A stretch of 64,000 nucleotides of DNA from assembly GCA_934316845.1 (NCBI GenBank), contig CAKRDZ010000002.1:60454-124453 (forward strand). Reading direction: 5' to 3'. Positions 52,899 through 61,119 of this stretch are shown here, piece by piece. Origin of the DNA: an uncultured Eubacterium sp. GTDB taxonomy: Bacteria; Bacillota; Clostridia; Lachnospirales; Lachnospiraceae. Position 1 is the first letter of the stretch. Each line of letters begins with the position of its first letter. The translations under genes and the position numbers were made by a program. Under the pieces are notes generated by a model that was not told where the DNA came from, made no database searches, and worked only from the letters and a program-made list of their open reading frames with translations.

Positions 52899-52994
52899 GT
52901 TTCTGCCTCCTTATCTCCTCCATCTGTTTTACCCCAAGTTCTCTATTTCAACTATTTTTCAGTATACCATAGCAGCCGGCAGATTGCAAGATTT

Positions 52995-53495
52995 CTACCA
53001 CCAGCCAAGCCATCCGCCGCCCCAGTAGATCAGACCAAGAAGCCAGCTTGTCACAACTCCGTACAGGATCACGGGACCGGCAATTGTAAAAATCTTACAA
53101 CCAAGTCCAAACACCATTCCTTCTTTTTTAAACTCAATCGCCGGCGCTGCCACACTGTTGGCAAACCCGGTAATTGGCACCAGCGTTCCTGCCCCCGCAA
53201 AATTGGCAATTTTCGGATAAATGTTCCAGCCGGTAAGCAGCACGCTCAACAAAATAAGCGTCAGCGTATTGTACAGTGCCGCCGTCTCCTTGTCCATCCC
53301 CAACGAACCGTACCAGTGAATGAGTACCTGCCCCAGTGTACAGATCAGACCGCCCACTAAAAATGCCTTGCACAGATTGGCAAACCAGCTGAGTTTCGGC
53401 GTATTTTCATCCACATAATCGTTGTAAAGTTCATCCCGCTCTTCGGGCACCTGTTCGTTGAGCACCTCGCGGATATCGGTTTTTTGTTTCGTCAT
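52995..53495 (-). CDS. spoVAC: Stage V sporulation protein AC
   Basis: 166 residues from the ATG at 53495, with GAGGA before it. Several membrane segments carry the conserved blocks FANLCKAFLVGGLICTLGQV, KIANFAGAGTLVPITGFANS and VFGLGCKIFTIAGPVILYGV. SpoVAC is a mechanosensitive-like component of the spore dipicolinic-acid channel. The gene is followed by the thioesterase, not by spoVAD or spoVAE as usual. Confidence 0.92.
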   Translation of the reverse strand: MTKQKTDIREVLNEQVPEERDELYNDYVDENTPKLSWFANLCKAFLVGGLICTLGQVLIHWYGSLGMDKETAALYNTLTLILLSVLLTGWNIYPKIANFAGAGTLVPITGFANSVAAPAIEFKKEGMVFGLGCKIFTIAGPVILYGVVTSWLLGLIYWGGGWLGWW

Positions 53496-53523
53496 GATTT
53501 GATTCCTCACTTTCTAAAATAAG

Positions 53524-53946
53524 TCATGTCCCTTGAAAGAAAAACTGTAAAATACTTCCAATACATTTTCCCAGAGCCATTGCCAGTAAGATAACCGGAA
53601 GCCCTTGTTTGAGGCGCATCCGTCTTACAAAAACCGGGATGACACGCAGATTTTCCGCCAGTGCCATCGCAAGACACCCCACAAAAATGCCGGAAAACAG
53701 TCCATATACCGGAAGTCCTATCATTCCTACAGGCAGATGTGTTACAAATAAATTCAAAATATTTCCGGCCGTTCCGCCAATTATGATCATCCATTCATAG
53801 CCATAAATATGATCTGCCGTTCCGGTTCTCTGGGCAAGTCGCGGAATGATGCCAAGCATCGTGATAAAGGCAAAGATTCCCGCAGCTACGACAAATCCGC
53901 TGGCAAGACCGATGAAGGCCAGAAAGATCGCACTAATTAACGTCAA
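53524..53946 (-). CDS. spoVAB: Stage V sporulation protein AB
   Basis: 140 residues with about five membrane segments and the family stretches IFAFITMLGIIPRLAQRTGT and YGLFSGIFVGCLAMALAENL, then IPVFVRRMRLKQGLP. It starts inside the spoVAA end (overlap of 14 bases). SpoVAB is part of the spoVA operon for dipicolinic acid uptake. Confidence 0.9.
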   Translation of the reverse strand: MTLISAIFLAFIGLASGFVVAAGIFAFITMLGIIPRLAQRTGTADHIYGYEWMIIIGGTAGNILNLFVTHLPVGMIGLPVYGLFSGIFVGCLAMALAENLRVIPVFVRRMRLKQGLPVILLAMALGKCIGSILQFFFQGT

Positions 53947-54559
53947 TGGTTTTCCCCTCCCTTGCCGCCGTCTTGATCATTGCCTTATTCATTTGCTCCT
54001 CATACGTCCGCATCTCCACCTGAATCGGCGTCGGATCATTTTTAATATCCCGCTTTTTAAAATGATTGTAAAATACAAGGATACCGATCGGCAGCCCGAC
54101 CGCATAAGACATTTCAAGGATGGTTCCGCCGGCTTTGACTTCCCCTGTCACCATATGATAAATACGGTCAAATACACCGGCGACATTGACATCTTCATTA
54201 AATGTCATAATCGTAAATGCCGAACCGACCAGCACAATCGCCGCTACCACAATGGTTTTCAGACACTCCAGCCATTTTTTCTCCTTCTTTTGCGGTTCGT
54301 ATTCCACGATAAAATCCGTCTCTCCCAGATTCTCAATCTGGATTTTCGGATACACTTTATGAACCGCCTCATATATTTTCGTCACCGTAAACATTGTCAA
54401 AATTTTACTGTCGCCCAGAAGCGTATAAAACGGTTCTTTCTCCAGTTTCTGCACCATAGCGGTATTGCTGCTGTACAATGTCGCCACATCTTTGATCTGC
54501 AGATCCTTCTTTTTGACTGCCACATTCTGCTCTGCTTTTACATATAAAATATCTTCCAT
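53933..54559 (-). CDS. spoVAA: Stage V sporulation protein AA
   Basis: 208 residues. An N-terminal soluble domain (DILYVKAEQNVAVKKKDLQI, EPFYTLLGDSKILTMFTVTK) is followed by two membrane segments (about 102-122 and 145-170, VVAAIVLVGSAFTIMTF and YAVGLPIGILVFYNH), as in B. subtilis SpoVAA. It opens the spoVA group and has a sigma-G-like promoter at 54581-54610 and an AGGAGGAC ribosome site. Confidence 0.9.
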   Translation of the reverse strand: MEDILYVKAEQNVAVKKKDLQIKDVATLYSSNTAMVQKLEKEPFYTLLGDSKILTMFTVTKIYEAVHKVYPKIQIENLGETDFIVEYEPQKKEKKWLECLKTIVVAAIVLVGSAFTIMTFNEDVNVAGVFDRIYHMVTGEVKAGGTILEMSYAVGLPIGILVFYNHFKKRDIKNDPTPIQVEMRTYEEQMNKAMIKTAAREGKTIDVN

Positions 54560-54580
54560 GTCGTCCTCCTGTCTTTCTTA

Positions 54581-54610
54581 TACTATTTCCCATCTGCTGC
54601 CTGTTTATTC
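54581..54610 (-). promoter_or_regulatory. Sigma-G-like promoter of spoVAA
   Basis: On the minus strand GAATA (54610-54606) and AATAGTA (54587-54581) with an 18-base spacer resemble the forespore sigma-G boxes (TGAATA and CATACTA). spoVA is a known sigma-G operon in B. subtilis. The match is by eye and only partial. Confidence 0.45.
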
Positions 54611-54661
54611 CTCACAATCCCGCATTTCCCCGAATAAAATAATCAAAAACGGAGAAATTTT

Positions 54662-55234
54662 ATGGCAGTTAAAATATTTGTCGATCAGGGACACAATCCC
54701 TATGGAGTCAACGCCGGTGCCGAAGCCTTCGGCGTAAGAGAACAGGATATCACATATCTGGTAGGTGCCTATCTGGTTGATATATTAAATGCAGATTCGA
54801 GATTTGATGCGATTGCGTCAAGACAGACACCCGATGAGATTCTTGGTTACGACAACAATTCCAGCCTGCGCGAACGCGTAGACATGGCAAATACATGGGG
54901 CGCCGATTATTTTATCAGCATTCATACGAATGCCAATGTAAATCCGGCGATCAATGGCACGGAATGCTACGTCTATTCGCAGTACAGTCCCTCGTTTTAT
55001 CTCGCAGAAGATATCGTAAGCCAGATCGTACGGCGGGTCGGCACAAAAAACAACGGGGTCTATGTCCGTCCCTCCCTCTACGTGCTGCGCCGGACACAGA
55101 TGCCTTCGGTACTTGTCGAACTTGCCTATCTGACAAATTATGAAGATTTCGTCCTCCTCACGACGATGCAGTACCAGTTTGCCTATGGCATTTACAATGG
55201 GATTCTGAATTTCCTCGGACTTCCGTTTCTGTGA
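54662..55234 (+). CDS. N-acetylmuramoyl-L-alanine amidase, Amidase_3
   Basis: 190 residues, a bare catalytic domain with no signal peptide. Zinc ligands appear as H in FVDQGHNPYGVNAG (residue 11), E in REQDITYLV, and H in FISIHTNANVNPA. The catalytic Glu lies in VLVELAYLTNYED near the C-terminus. It cleaves the amide between muramic acid and the stem peptide. Without a signal peptide it may act in the mother cell or after lysis. It lies opposite the spoVA genes. Confidence 0.9.
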   Translation: MAVKIFVDQGHNPYGVNAGAEAFGVREQDITYLVGAYLVDILNADSRFDAIASRQTPDEILGYDNNSSLRERVDMANTWGADYFISIHTNANVNPAINGTECYVYSQYSPSFYLAEDIVSQIVRRVGTKNNGVYVRPSLYVLRRTQMPSVLVELAYLTNYEDFVLLTTMQYQFAYGIYNGILNFLGLPFL

Positions 55235-55250
55235 TACTTCCGGGAAGTAA

Positions 55251-55291
55251 AAAAGGTCATGAATGGGTTCTGCACCTCTTCATGACCTTTT
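55251..55291. terminator. Bidirectional terminator between the amidase gene and uppP
   Basis: AAAAGGTCATGA (55251-55262) pairs with TCATGACCTTTT (55280-55291) around a 17-nt loop, giving a T-run on both strands. It serves the convergent amidase and uppP genes. Confidence 0.8.
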
Positions 55292-55326
55292 ACCAATATT
55301 TACCATTAAAAATGATTCGGGATTTT

Positions 55327-56178
55327 TTACAGCACCGCTGCACCGCTGATCGCAAAATAAGCGATCACAACGATTCCCAATATGATACGATACCAGCCAA
55401 AACCGGTGAAATCGTGCTTACGAATGTAATCCATCAGGAAACGGATAACAAACAAAGATACAATAAAAGCTACGATCATACCAATGAGCAGCGTGATCAC
55501 TTCCATCGGTCCGTAGTGGAGTCCGTGCATGACACTTTTTACAATTTTTAATAAACTTGCTCCGAACATAACCGGGATGGCAAGATAAAATGTAAATTCT
55601 GCTGCCGCACCACGGGAAACACCGATGATCAATGCTCCGACGATCGTTGCACCGGAACGGGATGTTCCCGGAATGATCGCTGCCAGAAGCTGGAAAATAC
55701 CGATAATGATCGCCGTCTGGTATGTAATATCATGAACTTTCGTGATAACAGGCCGTCTGCCTTTGTTCCACCGCTCTACGATGATAAATAAAATACCATA
55801 GATGATCAAAGCTCCTGCTACGACGATCTGATTGTAAAACATCTCATCGATCACATCATCAAACAACACGCCCACAATGGCTGCCGGAATTGTAGCCACC
55901 AGTATCTTAAACCACAATGTCATAATGTCCATCTTTACGAACGGCTTATTCTTATTGTTTAAATTAAAAGGAAAGATCTTTTTCCAGAACAATAAAACAA
56001 CCGCCATGATCGCGCCAAGCTGGACAACGACCAAAAACATCTGGGTAAAATCATCATTACTGAATGTCAAAAACTGATTGACCAAAATCATATGTCCTGT
56101 GCTGCTGATAGGGAGCCATTCGGTAATCCCCTCCACAATTCCCAATACAATTGCAACAAGCACATCAAATATTCCCAT
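55327..56178 (-). CDS. uppP: Undecaprenyl-diphosphatase
   Basis: 283 residues from the ATG at 56178, chosen for its AAAGGAG site. The active-site blocks are GIVEGITEWLPISSTGHMIL near 13-32 and IIPGTSRSGATIVGALIIGV near 165-184, with eight or so membrane segments. It recycles undecaprenyl pyrophosphate for cell wall synthesis, and high levels give bacitracin resistance. It has its own promoter at 56218-56246. Confidence 0.95.
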   Translation of the reverse strand: MGIFDVLVAIVLGIVEGITEWLPISSTGHMILVNQFLTFSNDDFTQMFLVVVQLGAIMAVVLLFWKKIFPFNLNNKNKPFVKMDIMTLWFKILVATIPAAIVGVLFDDVIDEMFYNQIVVAGALIIYGILFIIVERWNKGRRPVITKVHDITYQTAIIIGIFQLLAAIIPGTSRSGATIVGALIIGVSRGAAAEFTFYLAIPVMFGASLLKIVKSVMHGLHYGPMEVITLLIGMIVAFIVSLFVIRFLMDYIRKHDFTGFGWYRIILGIVVIAYFAISGAAVL

Positions 56179-56217
56179 TTTCTGTTCTCCTTTCATTTTT
56201 CGTTCAAAACCATCGTT

Positions 56218-56246
56218 ATTGTATCACAAATCGCAACACAGCACAA
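56218..56246 (-). promoter_or_regulatory. Promoter of uppP
   Basis: On the minus strand TTGTGC (56246-56241) and TACAAT (56223-56218) with a 17-base spacer. It is divergent from the promoter of the phospholipid operon, with about 20 bases between the two -35 boxes. Confidence 0.6.
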
Positions 56247-56265
56247 GACTTCTCACAATATTTCA

Positions 56266-56294
56266 TTGCAAATTTATCCGCTTTATAGTAAAAT
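56266..56294 (+). promoter_or_regulatory. Promoter of the phospholipid operon
   Basis: TTGCAA (56266-56271) and TAAAAT (56289-56294) with a 17-base spacer, about 45 bases before the PAP2 start. Confidence 0.6.
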
Positions 56295-56340
56295 AGAAAC
56301 ATATGCAATTTATGCAACTAAAAATGGATTGGAGATTCCC

Positions 56341-57051
56341 ATGAAAAAACAACTTTCAAAAATTCTCCCACTATATACACTCATACCTCTTATCAGTGCA
56401 TTTACGTTAAATACGCTGATCTACAGTGGTTCAATGAGTATATGCAAAAACTGGCATCACTATGACTTTACGTCAGCTCTTGACCGTATGGTCCCGGTGA
56501 TCCCGGAGTGGGTATACATTTACTTAGGATGCTACCTTTTTTGGGTTATCAATTATATTTTGGTTGCGCGCATTCACAAAGACGATCCGGATGGATTTTA
56601 CCGTTATATCACAACCGATATGATGTCCCGCATCGTCTGCGGCCTGTTTTACTTCGGGCTTCCTACTACCAATGTGCGCCCTGAGATCATAGGTTTCGGT
56701 TTTGCCGAGCACTTACTGCGCTGGGTCTATGCCATTGACCAGCCAGCCAATCTGTTTCCATCCATTCACTGCCTGGTAAGCTGGATGTGCTTTATCGGCA
56801 TACGTGGAAACAAACGTGTTCCCCGCTGGTACCGCATTTTCTCCTGCATTTTTGCTTTGCTTGTTGTCATTTCCACACAAGTAACAAAGCAGCATTATCT
56901 GATTGATGCGGTCGCCGGAATTTTACTTGCGGAAATCCTTTTTGCATGGAACAAACGCAGCAATGCCTACCTCTATGTGAAAAATTTCTTTGAAAAAGTA
57001 AATACCTCACTGCGATCCCTCTCCCGTAAGAAAAAGGGAGGTTATGCATGA
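56341..57051 (+). CDS. PAP2-family membrane phosphatase
   Basis: 236 residues from the ATG at 56341; a longer frame reaches back into uppP and is discarded. About six membrane segments are seen. The PAP2 motifs are NLFPSIHCLVSWMCF and STQVTKQHYLIDAVAG, giving the two catalytic His and the Asp. It probably dephosphorylates a lipid phosphate. It overlaps the YbhN-like gene by four bases and is the first gene of an operon with pssA and psd. Confidence 0.88.
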   Translation: MKKQLSKILPLYTLIPLISAFTLNTLIYSGSMSICKNWHHYDFTSALDRMVPVIPEWVYIYLGCYLFWVINYILVARIHKDDPDGFYRYITTDMMSRIVCGLFYFGLPTTNVRPEIIGFGFAEHLLRWVYAIDQPANLFPSIHCLVSWMCFIGIRGNKRVPRWYRIFSCIFALLVVISTQVTKQHYLIDAVAGILLAEILFAWNKRSNAYLYVKNFFEKVNTSLRSLSRKKKGGYA

Positions 57052-58088
57052 GCTCAAAAAAGAAAAATATTTTAAATATCGGTTTCCTTGTACTCCTTCT
57101 CGTCCTTACCTTCTGGCTCGTTTTCCGTGACCAGGATCTGGGACCGATCCTTGCGATCCTTGGCAAGGTGCCGATCCATTTTATTATCATCGGTTTGATC
57201 CTTGTCGTATGCTATGTATGCGGCGAATCGGTGATCATAAAATACCTGCTGCATGCCGTAAAGATCAAAGCACCGCTGATCAACTGCATCCGCTATTCTT
57301 TTGTCGGATTCTTTTTCAGCTGTATCACCCCGTCTGCCACCGGCGGACAGCCCGCTCAGATTTTTTACATGCAGCGCCAGAAAATTGATATTCCGACCGC
57401 ATCGATCATTTTGATGCTTGTCACGATTGAATACAAATTTGTTCTTGTATTCATTGGTCTGGCTCTTGCTTTATTTGGCCAGCCACTCGTACAGACATTG
57501 ACCTCCGAGGCACAATTTTATCTTTATCTCGGTCTTGGATTAAATGTTTTTTGCGTAATCTTTATGAGTTTTCTTGTCTTTTTACCAAATACGGCAAGTT
57601 ATCTCATCACAAAGGGATTTTTACTGCTGCAGCGTCTTCATATTATGAAAGACAAAAACAATCGTATGCAGCGCTTACAAAATTCTATGGAAACATACAG
57701 AAAAGCCAGTATATTTCTGAAGGCAAATAAACTTGTGATCTTCAATACGACCGTGATCACGTTTGTTCAGCGAATACTTCTTTTTGCCGTCACATATGTT
57801 GTATATAGAAGTTTCGGATTGAGTGAACAAACTCTTCTCACAATGGTCTTGTTGCAGGCAGCAATCTCCGTATCGGTGGATATGCTTCCGCTTCCCGGAG
57901 GAATGGGAATCAGCGAACGGCTTTTTCTGCAGATATTTGCCCCGCTTTTTGGCAGCACGGCACTCACCCTGTCCGGAATGCTCTTAAGCAGGGGAATCAG
58001 TTACTATATGCTGGTTATTCTGAGTGGTGTAATTACAATTATCACCCATCTCACCGTAAAGCCGGCACCAACGGACAATGAATCTTAA
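57048..58088 (+). CDS. YbhN/UPF0104-type membrane protein (lysylphosphatidylglycerol-synthase-like TM domain)
   Basis: 346 residues with about eight membrane segments. It has CITPSATGGQPAQIFYMQRQ near 98-117 and DMLPLPGGMGISERLFLQIF near 282-301, the conserved blocks of the LPG_synthase_TM family. The soluble aminoacyl-transferase domain of MprF is absent, so this is a flippase-like or uncharacterised membrane protein. Its context with pssA and psd suggests lipid transport. Confidence 0.88.
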   Translation: MSSKKKNILNIGFLVLLLVLTFWLVFRDQDLGPILAILGKVPIHFIIIGLILVVCYVCGESVIIKYLLHAVKIKAPLINCIRYSFVGFFFSCITPSATGGQPAQIFYMQRQKIDIPTASIILMLVTIEYKFVLVFIGLALALFGQPLVQTLTSEAQFYLYLGLGLNVFCVIFMSFLVFLPNTASYLITKGFLLLQRLHIMKDKNNRMQRLQNSMETYRKASIFLKANKLVIFNTTVITFVQRILLFAVTYVVYRSFGLSEQTLLTMVLLQAAISVSVDMLPLPGGMGISERLFLQIFAPLFGSTALTLSGMLLSRGISYYMLVILSGVITIITHLTVKPAPTDNES

Positions 58089-58112
58089 ACAATCACAGAA
58101 AAGAGGTTTCTT

Positions 58113-58736
58113 ATGATAGGAGTTTACAATTATTCAGTTATTTTGACGTATCTGGGGGTAGGTCTTTCCATCTTTGGTATCACGCAGGCATTGTCGGGAA
58201 ATTTTGACATTGCGATCCTGTGCCTTGCTTTGGCCGGAGCCTGCGATACGTTTGACGGAAAAGTTGCACGAAGCATGAAAAACCGTACGGAAGAACAGAT
58301 CATCTTCGGGATTCAGATCGACTCCCTCTGCGATGCCATCTGTTTTGGCGTAACTCCGGCAATTATTGCGTATTCGCTCGGATTGAACAGCACCTTTGGA
58401 ATTATCGTGGAAATTGTATTTGTTCTGTGTGGTGTTATCCGCCTGGCTTACTTTAATGTGCTGGAAGAATTAAAACATTTGCACCCGGAAAAATCGGAAT
58501 CCAAATGTTACCACGGTCTTCCGATCACTTCGATCGCAATTATTTTTCCAATTATTTACATGTTCCGTCCACTGGTATCCCCGCAGCTCTTTTTGACTGC
58601 ACTTCCGTTTGTCATGCTGGCAATCGCTTTTTTATACATATGCGATTTCAAGATCCGCAAACCTTCCAATGCTATGGTTGCCTTTATCCTGGTATTTATG
58701 GCAATCGTCGTATTGAAAATTCTTCATGTATTTTAA
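58113..58736 (+). CDS. pssA: CDP-diacylglycerol-serine O-phosphatidyltransferase
   Basis: 207 residues with several membrane segments. The CDP-alcohol transferase motif D-x2-D-G-x2-A-R-x8-G-x3-D-x3-D is seen as CDTFDGKVARSMKNR followed by GIQIDSLCD. It makes phosphatidylserine from CDP-diacylglycerol and serine at the membrane. It is directly followed by psd, so together they produce phosphatidylethanolamine. Confidence 0.93.
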   Translation: MIGVYNYSVILTYLGVGLSIFGITQALSGNFDIAILCLALAGACDTFDGKVARSMKNRTEEQIIFGIQIDSLCDAICFGVTPAIIAYSLGLNSTFGIIVEIVFVLCGVIRLAYFNVLEELKHLHPEKSESKCYHGLPITSIAIIFPIIYMFRPLVSPQLFLTALPFVMLAIAFLYICDFKIRKPSNAMVAFILVFMAIVVLKILHVF

Positions 58737-58748
58737 GGGAGGCCCCGC

Positions 58749-59642
58749 ATGAAATATATTGATCGAAACGGAAAAAAAATAATTGACGATTCCCGTCAGG
58801 ATAAACTCCTGCATTTACTTTATACACATGCATGGGGACGCGCGCTCTTAAAACCTCTCGTCGCACCCGGTTTTTCCGGATTTGCGGGCAGGCTTTTAGA
58901 TACCCGGTTATCAACCCGGCTCGTTCCCGGTTTTATCAAAAACAACCACATCGATATGTCATGCTATCAGGAGACGGAATACCGCTCTTTTAACGACTTT
59001 TTTTCAAGAAAGATCAAAGCGGGCGCCCGTATTTTCTCCCCCGAAGAAACGGATCTGATCAGTCCCTGCGACTGCTATGCGTCTGTATACCGCATTGATC
59101 CTGCTCTCCGCGTAAATATAAAAGATACAACATACTCAGCGGCTTCGCTCCTGCGCAGCAAAAAACTCGCTGCCCGTTATGCCGGCGGCACTCTTCTTGT
59201 TCTGCGGCTTACGGTCGGAGATTATCACCGCTACCATTATCCTGTCTCCGGAATCCAGTCGAAAAACCACTTCATTCCGGGCATCCTTCACACGGTAAAT
59301 CCGATCGCCAATGACTATATTCCGATCTACAAAGAAAACGCGCGCGAATATACCGTCATCCGCTCCCCGCAGTTTGGTGATGTCACACAGATGGAAGTCG
59401 GCGCCATGCTGGTCGGTAAAATATGCAACCACAGACAATCCTGCCGCGTTTTCCGTGGCGAAGAAAAAGGGTATTTCCAATATGGCGGTTCGACGATCGT
59501 TCTCTTTCTGGAAAAAGATGCCGTCACACTCCGCCCGGATCTTATGGAAAATACCGGACAGGGTTATGAAACACAGCTTCACCTCGGAGACACCTTAGGA
59601 CATTCCCCATGGTGTAAGGACAAAGATCACACCGATCGCTAA
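58749..59642 (+). CDS. psd: Phosphatidylserine decarboxylase proenzyme
   Basis: 297 residues. The self-cleavage site is GGST at 246-249, giving a pyruvoyl group on the alpha chain. GDYHRYHYPVSG near 157-168 holds the conserved His. It decarboxylates phosphatidylserine to phosphatidylethanolamine. The last 48 bases overlap a small convergent gene on the minus strand. Confidence 0.94.
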   Translation: MKYIDRNGKKIIDDSRQDKLLHLLYTHAWGRALLKPLVAPGFSGFAGRLLDTRLSTRLVPGFIKNNHIDMSCYQETEYRSFNDFFSRKIKAGARIFSPEETDLISPCDCYASVYRIDPALRVNIKDTTYSAASLLRSKKLAARYAGGTLLVLRLTVGDYHRYHYPVSGIQSKNHFIPGILHTVNPIANDYIPIYKENAREYTVIRSPQFGDVTQMEVGAMLVGKICNHRQSCRVFRGEEKGYFQYGGSTIVLFLEKDAVTLRPDLMENTGQGYETQLHLGDTLGHSPWCKDKDHTDR

Positions 59643-59687
59643 TATAATTGCTGCATAATATATGGTTTCTTTTGTTGCATCTGACAT
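59595..59687 (-). CDS. Small membrane peptide, 30 residues
   Basis: An ATG at 59687 with GGAGG eight bases before it opens a 30-codon frame ending TAA at 59595. It begins MSDATKETIYYAAIILAIGV and continues IFVLTPWGMS: a short charged N-terminus and one hydrophobic membrane segment. It overlaps the end of psd on the other strand and lies behind the nth terminator. The consensus ribosome site and clean hydrophobic pattern make it a real small gene, function unknown. Too short for most gene finders. Confidence 0.7.
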   Translation of the reverse strand: MSDATKETIYYAAIILAIGVIFVLTPWGMS

Positions 59688-59714
59688 AATAAAAACCTCC
59701 ATTTTTATAAAATA

Positions 59715-59753
59715 AAAGTCTGTAAAAAGGATCACTTCCTTATTACAGACTTT
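59715..59753 (-). terminator. Terminator of nth
   Basis: AAAGTCTGTAA (59715-59725) pairs with TTACAGACTTT (59743-59753) around a 17-nt loop. On the minus strand TTTTATTTTATAAAAAT follows. It lies between the nth stop and the start of the small membrane-peptide gene. Confidence 0.75.
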
Positions 59754-59790
59754 ATTTTACCAAAAATGCTGTCCCATTTAACGGACTCAT

Positions 59791-60420
59791 TTAAAGATTT
59801 TTCTTACAAATTTCCTGTAGGCAGCATTTTTCACAATATGCCTTTCTCGCCGTACAGACTTCTCTTCCATGATGAACAAGGCGGTGGCAGAAATCACTCC
59901 CTTTTTCCCCCGGAATGATCTTCCACAGTTCCATCTCAACCTTTTTCGGATCTTTTATGCCGTCCACCAACCCCATCCGGTTTACCAGACGGATGCAATG
60001 GGTATCGGTTACGATCGCCGGTTTGCCAAATACATCACCCAGGATCAGATTGGCACTCTTTCTGCCGACTCCGGGCAGACTGAGCAGGGCTTCAAAATCA
60101 TCGGGCACCTGCCCGTCAAACTGCTCAACCAACATGTTCATACATTTATGAATATCTCTTGCCTTGCTTGCTCCCAGACCACAGGGACGTACCATCTCTT
60201 CGATCTCTTCTACCCCGGCCTGTGCCAGTGCCTGCGGACTCGGATATTTGGCAAATAACTCTTTCACTACCACATTGACACGGGCATCGGTGCACTGCGC
60301 CGCCAGCCTCACACTTACCAGTAATTTCCATGCTTCGTCATAGTCCAGTGTACAATCTGCCAATGGATATTCTTTTTCCAGTTCCTCTATGATCTGATTT
60401 GCTCTTTGTTTTTTTGTCAT
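59791..60420 (-). CDS. nth: Endonuclease III
   Basis: 209 residues from the ATG at 60420 (MTKKQRANQIIEELEKEYP), the family start; a longer upstream extension is discarded. The HhH segment is LPGVGRKSANLILGDVF, with the catalytic Lys in GRKSA and the Asp in VTDTHCIRLVNRMGL. The [4Fe-4S] cluster motif is C-x6-C-x2-C-x5-C (CTARKAYCEKCCLQEIC). It removes oxidised pyrimidines and cuts at the abasic site. Single gene with its own promoter and terminator. Confidence 0.96.
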   Translation of the reverse strand: MTKKQRANQIIEELEKEYPLADCTLDYDEAWKLLVSVRLAAQCTDARVNVVVKELFAKYPSPQALAQAGVEEIEEMVRPCGLGASKARDIHKCMNMLVEQFDGQVPDDFEALLSLPGVGRKSANLILGDVFGKPAIVTDTHCIRLVNRMGLVDGIKDPKKVEMELWKIIPGEKGSDFCHRLVHHGREVCTARKAYCEKCCLQEICKKNL

Positions 60421-60451
60421 CTGCGTTCCTCTTTTCTTTTGCTCTATCTCT

Positions 60452-60479
60452 AGTATACATTGTTTTGAAAAGATTGCAA
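60452..60479 (-). promoter_or_regulatory. Promoter of nth
   Basis: On the minus strand TTGCAA (60479-60474) and TATACT (60457-60452) with a 16-base spacer, about 30 bases before the start codon. It is back to back with the promoter of the SprA-like gene. Confidence 0.6.
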
Positions 60480-60487
60480 TTGATTTA

Positions 60488-60517
60488 TTGACTTTCTTAT
60501 ATAAGGTAGAGTATAAT
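60488..60517 (+). promoter_or_regulatory. Promoter of the SprA-like gene and trpB2
   Basis: TTGACT (60488-60493) and TATAAT (60512-60517) with an 18-base spacer. The leader to 60588 is about 65 bases and ends with AAAGGAGA. No T-box or other riboswitch was recognised. Confidence 0.65.
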
Positions 60518-60587
60518 TTTATTATATAGGGCATGATTCGTATCAATCCGAATCTTCCCCATAACCCCAAAAGAAAGGAGACATTTT

Positions 60588-61094
60588 ATGAGTTTATCGA
60601 TAAGTGCCTTGGGAGGCTACGATATGTTTTATCCAATTTATTCCGCAGCTCCGGTAAACCGGGTAGATGCTGCCGATCGTGTCGACCGAGATTCCCGGAA
60701 TATCAAAACAGAACCAAATGATAAGGTCAAAAAAGGCGAATGTCAGACATGTGCCAAAAGGAAATATGTGGATGGTTCCAATGAATTCAATGTTTCCTTT
60801 AAAGCACCCGGACATATCAGTCCTGAGGATTCTGCCGCCAAAGTAATGGCTCACGAGCAGCAACATGTTGCCAATGCCGTCGCGGAAGGCAGCAAACCAA
60901 ATAAAGAGCTCATATCTGCGACCGTATCGCTTCACACTTCCGTTTGTCCGGAATGTGGCCGCACTTATGTATCCGGTGGAAACACCCATACAGTCATTCG
61001 TACAACAAGCGATACTTCCAACCCTTATGCAAAATTGCAGCAGCGTATGAACCGGAATTTCTCTGCCGGACTGAATTTTGACAAGAGTGCATAA
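60588..61094 (+). CDS. SprA-related putative zinc metalloprotease
   Basis: 168 residues. HEQQH at 89-93 fits the HExxH zinc-protease pattern in the helix VMAHEQQHVANAVAE. CxxC pairs are at 52-55 (ECQTCAKRKYVDG) and 120-123 (SVCPECGRTYVSGG), which may form a second metal site or disulfides. It resembles the SprA-related family known from proteobacteria. No signal peptide or membrane segment is seen. It is 25 bases before the TrpB2-like gene. Proteolytic activity and substrate are unproven. Confidence 0.8.
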   Translation: MSLSISALGGYDMFYPIYSAAPVNRVDAADRVDRDSRNIKTEPNDKVKKGECQTCAKRKYVDGSNEFNVSFKAPGHISPEDSAAKVMAHEQQHVANAVAEGSKPNKELISATVSLHTSVCPECGRTYVSGGNTHTVIRTTSDTSNPYAKLQQRMNRNFSAGLNFDKSA

Positions 61095-61119
61095 AATATT
61101 AATACTGGAGGCTAAAACC

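Noticed and set aside
60518..60587. T-box leader for the tryptophan-synthase-like gene
   Set aside because: The leader is too short and lacks the T-box sequence; the first gene is SprA-like.
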